Assembly: GCA_015711875.1 (NCBI GenBank)
Contig: JACVJG010000172.1
Span: forward strand, 1-6,640
Reading direction: 5' to 3'
DNA from: Candidatus Solincola jinzensis
GTDB lineage: Bacteria > Actinomycetota > Geothermincolia > Geothermincolales > RBG-13-55-18
Length of the DNA stretch: 6,640 nt
In this document: positions 5,306 through 6,640 of the stretch, piece by piece
Layout of the letters: each line of letters opens with the position of its first letter
Numbering within the stretch: position 1 is the stretch's first letter
Position numbers and translations under genes: made by a program
The notes under the pieces: model-generated
What the model saw: only the letters and a program-made list of their open reading frames with translations
The model's database searches: none
Told to the model about the DNA's origin: nothing

Positions 5306-5340
5306 TGCCCAGCGCGGTACAAGAGGATGAACGCTGGGCA
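5306..5340. repeat. Perfect 9-bp inverted repeat
   Basis: TGCCCAGCG (5306-5314) is the exact reverse complement of CGCTGGGCA (5332-5340), with a 17-base spacer. It lies in the divergent region between the DUF1844 promoter and the thiamin promoter candidate. It has no T-run on either side, so it is not an intrinsic terminator. It could be an operator about 40-75 bases upstream of the DUF1844 transcription start, or a hairpin in an unannotated RNA. Confidence 0.65.
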
Positions 5341-5440
5341 AGAGAAGGATATCGTAGGCGCGCAGAGCGGGAGGCGGTGGCAAGCAGGACCATAGGAGCC
5401 TCGCCTGGAGAACTGCTGCAAGAGAGCATGACGTTGGCCG

Positions 5441-5469
5441 TTCCCTGGGCCATGCATTTGGGCTATGAT
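5441..5469 (+). promoter_or_regulatory. Promoter candidate for the TPP riboswitch and thi4
   Basis: TATGAT (5464-5469) matches five of six -10 positions and is followed by an AT-rich ATAAAA. TTCCCT (5441-5446), exactly 17 bases upstream, is a weak -35. A start near 5476 would place the riboswitch within the first 40 bases of the transcript, a usual arrangement. The riboswitch requires a promoter upstream, and this is the best one visible. Confidence 0.4.
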
Positions 5470-5510
5470 ATAAAAGGATCGCTTGCAAGGCGGATTTGAA
5501 AACTGCAACA

Positions 5511-5596
5511 GGTGCATGTAGGGGTGCTCCCGAGCGGGGGCTGAGAGCATACCCTTGAACCTGATCCGGGTAATGCCGGCGTAGGGAACGTGCAAG
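5511..5596 (+). ncRNA. TPP (THI-box) riboswitch
   Basis: All conserved parts of the thiamin pyrophosphate aptamer are present. P1 pairs TGCATGT (5513-5519) with ACGTGCA (5588-5594), with one G-U. P2 pairs GGGGTGC (5521-5527) with GCATACCC (5547-5554). A short P3 pairs CCC (5529-5531) with GGG (5536-5538) around GAGC, and is followed by the pyrimidine-sensing CTGAGA (5541-5546). The ACCTGAT segment is at 5559-5565. P5 is CCGG (5566-5569) around GTAATG with CCGG (5576-5579). The pyrophosphate-sensing GCGTAGGGA follows (5579-5587). P3 is short compared with many bacterial examples. The aptamer is followed by a strong terminator and then thi4, so TPP is expected to repress the gene by transcription termination. 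Confidence 0.95.
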
Positions 5597-5610
5597 TAAG
5601 TCGCGCTTTC

Positions 5611-5647
5611 GGCGTCGCATACCTCATCAGGTAGCGGCGCCTTTTTT
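5611..5647 (+). terminator. Riboswitch-controlled intrinsic terminator
   Basis: GGCGTCGC (5611-5618), a bulged A, and TACCT (5620-5624) pair across the loop CATC (5625-5628) with AGGTA (5629-5633) and GCGGCGCC (5634-5641). This gives 13 pairs including one G-T. T6 (5642-5647) follows directly. It lies 16 bases after the aptamer's P1 helix and about 110 bases before thi4. It should form when TPP is bound and stop transcription before the gene. Confidence 0.9.
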
Positions 5648-5757
5648 CGATACGTCGCGCCCCGATGCTTGGGAAAAGGCGTCGTGGATGGCGCGTACGG
5701 GGACCGGCGGGGCGGGAAACGACGCGTAGGCATGCGACATAAAATGGAGGGGAGAAG
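5648..5757 (+). other. Leader between the riboswitch terminator and thi4
   Basis: This 110-base leader contains a 7-bp inverted repeat, GCGTCGT (5679-5685) with ACGACGC (5719-5725). Outside it are shorter arms GTCGC (5654-5658) and GCGAC (5734-5738), so the leader may fold into one long hairpin that leaves the thi4 ribosome binding site free. I see no short open frame with a good ribosome binding site. Confidence 0.35.
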
Positions 5758-6549
5758 ATGACCCTGGAGGAAACGGCCATAACCTCGGCTATAGTACGCT
5801 CCTTCGCGGAGGAGTTCCTGGAGGATCTTGAGCTGGACGTGGCGGTGGCGGGGGCCGGCCCCAGCGGCCTCACCGCCGCGCGTTACCTGGCTAGAGAGGG
5901 AGCGCGCGTGGCGGTGTTCGAGCGCAACCTTTACGTGGGTGGCGGCATGTGGGGCGGGGGCATGTTGTTTCCGCGCATAGTCGTCCAGGAGGAGGCGCGC
6001 GAGATCATGGAGGAGGTGGGTGTCGGCCTCAAGCCCTGCGGCGAAGGCCTCTACGTGGTGGACGCCGTAGAGGCGGTATCACGCAGCGCGGCGGCAGCCA
6101 TCGAGGCGGGCGCCCGTATCTGGATCGGCATGGGGGTTGAGGACCTGGTGCTGAGGGAGGGAGAACGTGTCTGCGGGGTGGTTCTCAACTGGATGGCGGT
6201 GGAAAAGGCGGGCCTGCACGTAGACCCTCTCGCCCTGAAGTCGCGCCTGGTCATCGACGCTACGGGCCATGATGCTGAGGTGTGCCGCACCCTGGTGAGG
6301 AAGGCGCCGGGATTGCGTCTGCTGACCGGCGATGGCGCGGTGGCGGGCGAGAGATCGATGTGGGCCGAGAAGGGGGAAGCGGCCCTGGTGCACAACACTC
6401 GCCAGGTTCATCCTGGGCTTATCGTGGCGGGGATGACCGCGAACGCCGTTTTCGGGTCTCACCGTATGGGTGCGGTATTCGGGGGGATGCTGCTCTCGGG
6501 TCGGGCGGCGGCCTGCCTTGCCTTGGAGCTCTTAAGGCAGGGAGCATAG
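5758..6549 (+). CDS. thi4: Sulfide-dependent ADP-thiazole synthase (Thi4 family)
   Basis: The 263-residue product has the length and motifs of archaeal and bacterial Thi4: dinucleotide-binding VAGAGPSGL (30-38), ER (55-56), GGGMWGGGMLFP (61-72), AGLHVDP (151-157), VIDATGHDAEV (165-175) and RMGAVFGGMLLSG (236-248). Thi4 builds the adenylated thiazole precursor of thiamin from NAD, glycine and sulfur. Yeast Thi4 gives up the sulfur of Cys205. Here the aligned residue is His154 in LHVDP and the motif has no Cys, as in the Methanocaldococcus enzyme that uses free sulfide with Fe(II) and acts catalytically. Near the C-terminus, TRQVHPGL and GSHRMGAVFGG differ from the usual EVxPGL and RMGPxFGG. 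GGAGG (5746-5750) lies 7 bases before the ATG, and the upstream TPP riboswitch independently supports the role. Archaeal homologues are sometimes labelled ribose 1,5-bisphosphate isomerase, but the riboswitch argues for thiamin synthesis. Confidence 0.93.
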   Translation: MTLEETAITSAIVRSFAEEFLEDLELDVAVAGAGPSGLTAARYLAREGARVAVFERNLYVGGGMWGGGMLFPRIVVQEEAREIMEEVGVGLKPCGEGLYVVDAVEAVSRSAAAAIEAGARIWIGMGVEDLVLREGERVCGVVLNWMAVEKAGLHVDPLALKSRLVIDATGHDAEVCRTLVRKAPGLRLLTGDGAVAGERSMWAEKGEAALVHNTRQVHPGLIVAGMTANAVFGSHRMGAVFGGMLLSGRAAACLALELLRQGA

Positions 6550-6556
6550 CGAGGCC

Positions 6557-6640
6557 ATGCTTGAGTCGGGGCGGGATGTCGCCATCGCGGTATGCACGCG
6601 GGACATGCGTCGGGGTTCGGCAGATGCTTTGGGTGGTTTG
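6557..6640 (+). CDS. Start of a possible downstream gene, truncated by the window
   Basis: An ATG 7 bases after the thi4 stop opens a frame that stays open to the window end (28 codons, MLESGRDVAIAVCTRDMRRG and onward). Its position suggests the next gene of a thiamin operon, but the visible residues match no thiamin enzyme start I know, such as ThiC, ThiD or ThiE. The nearest purine-rich segments, GGAG (6541-6544) and GAGG (6551-6554), are respectively far from and close to the ATG. One other plus-strand frame is also open here, so the call is tentative. Confidence 0.35.
   Translation, partial: MLESGRDVAIAVCTRDMRRGSADALGGL

Noticed and set aside
4704..5330. 208-codon plus-strand open frame antisense to DUF1844
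   Set aside because: Its Ser/Pro/Ala-rich translation mirrors the low-complexity region of the real gene. The minus strand has the DUF1844 domain, ribosome binding site and promoter.
5327..5395. Short plus-strand frame starting at ATG 5327 in the divergent region
   Set aside because: About 22 codons, starting inside the inverted-repeat loop, with no family resemblance.

Overview
The window is GC-rich bacterial DNA with dense, mostly plus-strand genes, Shine-Dalgarno sites, one tRNA gene with an encoded CCA, and a TPP riboswitch that ends in an intrinsic terminator. The gene content suggests an anaerobic, sulfide-exposed bacterium: a sulfide-type Thi4 thiazole synthase, a DUF3786 protein, a DUF1844 protein and a QueE-like radical SAM enzyme. 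High-GC lineages such as deep Actinobacteriota, Chloroflexi or anaerobic Firmicutes would fit, but the sequence alone does not settle the taxon. I see no insertion sequence, CRISPR array, phage gene or toxin-antitoxin pair.

Layout. Bases 1-552 hold the 3' part of a QueE-like radical SAM gene whose cluster-binding N-terminus lies outside the window. A non-coding stretch of about 330 bases (553-886) with weak hairpins and a candidate operator leads to a DUF3786 gene (887-1531). After a probable terminator and another gap of about 330 bases comes an overlapping pair: an HNH endonuclease-like gene (1863-2363) and a metallo-beta-lactamase-fold hydrolase with a C-terminal winged helix (2360-3364). 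A tRNA-Arg(CCG) gene (3586-3660) is followed after only 18 bases by a zinc-ribbon/TPR gene (3679-4245). That gene is followed closely by a 72-residue protein with an Sm-like sequence pattern (4251-4469). A convergent minus-strand gene (5248 to 4508) encodes a DUF1844 domain behind a long, charged, low-complexity N-terminal region. Its extended -10 promoter lies at 5273-5281, next to two inverted repeats.

The right end is a thiamin locus: a promoter candidate near 5441-5469, a TPP riboswitch (about 5511-5596), a strong 13-bp terminator hairpin (5611-5647), a structured leader, and thi4 (5758-6549). A short open frame begins at 6557 and runs off the end. TPP binding should favour the terminator and shut off thi4. 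A perfect 7-nt complementarity between the riboswitch core and the terminator arm suggests how the alternative fold could form.

No region makes a compelling case for a wholly new system. The points most worth a second look are the tRNA / zinc-ribbon-TPR / Sm-like cluster, the riboswitch's possible antiterminator, the His-type Thi4 with altered C-terminal motifs, the HNH-MBL overlap, and the inverted repeats upstream of the DUF1844 gene.
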